A DNA stretch of 64,000 bases from HKST-UBA178 sp965223815 (GTDB lineage: Bacteria; Pseudomonadota; Gammaproteobacteria; Chromatiales; Chromatiaceae), in contig OZ245019.1 of assembly GCA_965223815.1 (NCBI GenBank), forward strand, positions 4,402,001-4,466,000, in the 5' to 3' direction. The notes under the pieces were generated by a model, which saw only the letters and a list, made by a program, of their open reading frames with translations, had not been told where the DNA came from and searched no databases. The position numbers and the translations under genes are program-made. Positions 63,426-64,000 of the stretch are shown piece by piece (within the stretch, counting starts at the first letter, position 1; each line of letters opens with the position of its first letter).

Positions 63426-64000
63426 CTAGTCTGTCGCCTCATCACTGTTGGTTATGCGCTTGGGCAATACCGATCGCAACTTGTCCGCCATCCCCCGAAG
63501 CGCCTCCTCTGTCGTCGGCCAGTCTATGCAGGCATCGGTAACCGAAACGCCATACTTCAGCTGGCGGATGTCATCCGGGATGGTTTGATTACCCTCGTGG
63601 ATGTTGCTCTCCAGCATGATACCGATGATTGACTTGTTGCCCTCGACCAGCTGACTGGCAACATTATCCGCTACTAAGGTCTGCAACTGAGGCTGTTTAT
63701 TGGAGTTGCCGTGGGAACAGTCGATCATGATGTTCTCCTGCAGACCGCTATTACGAAGGGTCTCCTCGCACAGTGCAATGTTCACCGAGTCATAGTTCGG
63801 TTGACCGTTTCCACCCCGAAGAATCACGTGGCTGCATACGTTGCCCCGGGTCTGGATAACCGTGACCTGACCGTTTTGGTTAATCCCGAGAAAATGGTGG
63901 GGATGGGAGACCGACTTAAGCGCATTGATGGCTATACTCAGGCTGCCGTCGGTTCCATTCTTGAATCCCACCGGCATTGAGAGGCCGGAGGCCATTTCCC
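63426..64000 (-). CDS. Class I DAHP synthase, 5' part outside the window
   Basis: The visible C-terminal 191 codons match class I (AroF/AroG/AroH type) DAHP synthase. SGLSMPVGFKNGTDG is the known substrate and metal region, followed by RGGNGQPNYD, MIDCSHGNSNK and the C-terminal ISVTDACIDW-like segment VSVTDACIDW. The reading frame is open up to the window edge, so about 160 N-terminal residues are missing only because of the cut. The feedback type (Phe, Tyr or Trp) cannot be told from this half. It is convergent with the class II gene. Confidence 0.93.
   Translation of the reverse strand, partial: EMASGLSMPVGFKNGTDGSLSIAINALKSVSHPHHFLGINQNGQVTVIQTRGNVCSHVILRGGNGQPNYDSVNIALCEETLRNSGLQENIMIDCSHGNSNKQPQLQTLVADNVASQLVEGNKSIIGIMLESNIHEGNQTIPDDIRQLKYGVSVTDACIDWPTTEEALRGMADKLRSVLPKRITNSDEATD

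Overview
This window is a chromosomal stretch from a free-living-type gammaproteobacterium outside the Enterobacterales. Almost every gene is a recognisable housekeeping gene. The order of several blocks follows the Pseudomonas chromosome: rpoH-ftsX-ftsE-ftsY-two M16 peptidases-rsmD-coaD-ferredoxin-mutM, and pilGHIJ-chpA next to gshB-tonB-yqgE-ruvX-pyrR-pyrB-pyrC', with pilTU, yggS, proC and yggT. An Alvin-type ferredoxin, HrcA-type CIRCE operators and an IorAB/phenylacetyl-CoA cluster would suit a Chromatiales-like, possibly sulfur-oxidising or facultatively anaerobic lineage. That placement is inference; no marker here fixes the genus.

Layout. 1-5.3 kb: a thioredoxin-like gene, then the activated-methyl cycle metK, a SAH riboswitch with ahcY, and metF, followed by a convergent yaiI. 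5.3-8.1 kb: a poorly coding stretch, an unrecognised 12-segment membrane protein and rsmE. 8.1-17.7 kb, minus strand: the type IV pilus chemosensory operon pilG-pilH-pilI-pilJ-chpA-chpC, which lacks pilK and chpB. 18.5-25.2 kb: gshB, tonB-like, yqgE, ruvX and a pyrimidine operon pyrR-pyrB-pyrC' (catalytically dead dihydroorotase) plus a PyrK-like flavin/2Fe-2S protein. 25.2-27.4 kb, minus: pilT-pilU retraction ATPases. 27.5-32.7 kb: yggS, proC, yggT, yggU, a bacterial dynamin-like GTPase and a DUF4426 protein. 33.1-40.5 kb: Kdo and LPS-transport genes kdsD-kdsC-lptC-lptA-lptB, then rpoN-hpf-ptsN-rapZ-ptsO. 40.5-44.4 kb: a Gld-type ABC exporter with GldG-like and DUF4340 partners. 44.4-44.6 kb: a structured MITE-like repeat inserted directly before mutM. 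44.6-53.7 kb: mutM, fdx, coaD, rsmD, an active/inactive M16 peptidase pair, ftsY-ftsE-ftsX and rpoH behind two CIRCE operators. 53.9-64 kb: a lower phenylacetate pathway paaG-paaH-paaJ-paaI-paaK joined to iorA-iorB, then two unrelated DAHP synthases lying tail to tail (class II complete, class I cut by the window edge).

How they work together. MetK makes SAM, AhcY removes the SAH left by methyl transfer and is tuned by its riboswitch, and MetF supplies methyl groups for methionine. The Pil-Chp proteins and PilT/PilU control pilus-based twitching. KdsD/KdsC and LptA/B/C supply and move lipopolysaccharide. The IorAB/PaaK genes meet at arylacetyl-CoA.

The most informative signals beyond routine annotation are these: the tandem CIRCE/promoter modules in front of rpoH; the promoter-plus-terminator leader before metK; the MITE whose 6-bp direct repeats reconstruct an original stop-T-ATG junction before mutM; the dynamin-like GTPase; the arylacetyl-CoA gene set; and the unknown membrane protein at 6.2-7.3 kb. 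I found no tRNA, rRNA, CRISPR array, prophage or complete insertion sequence. I did not find a clearly new multi-gene system.
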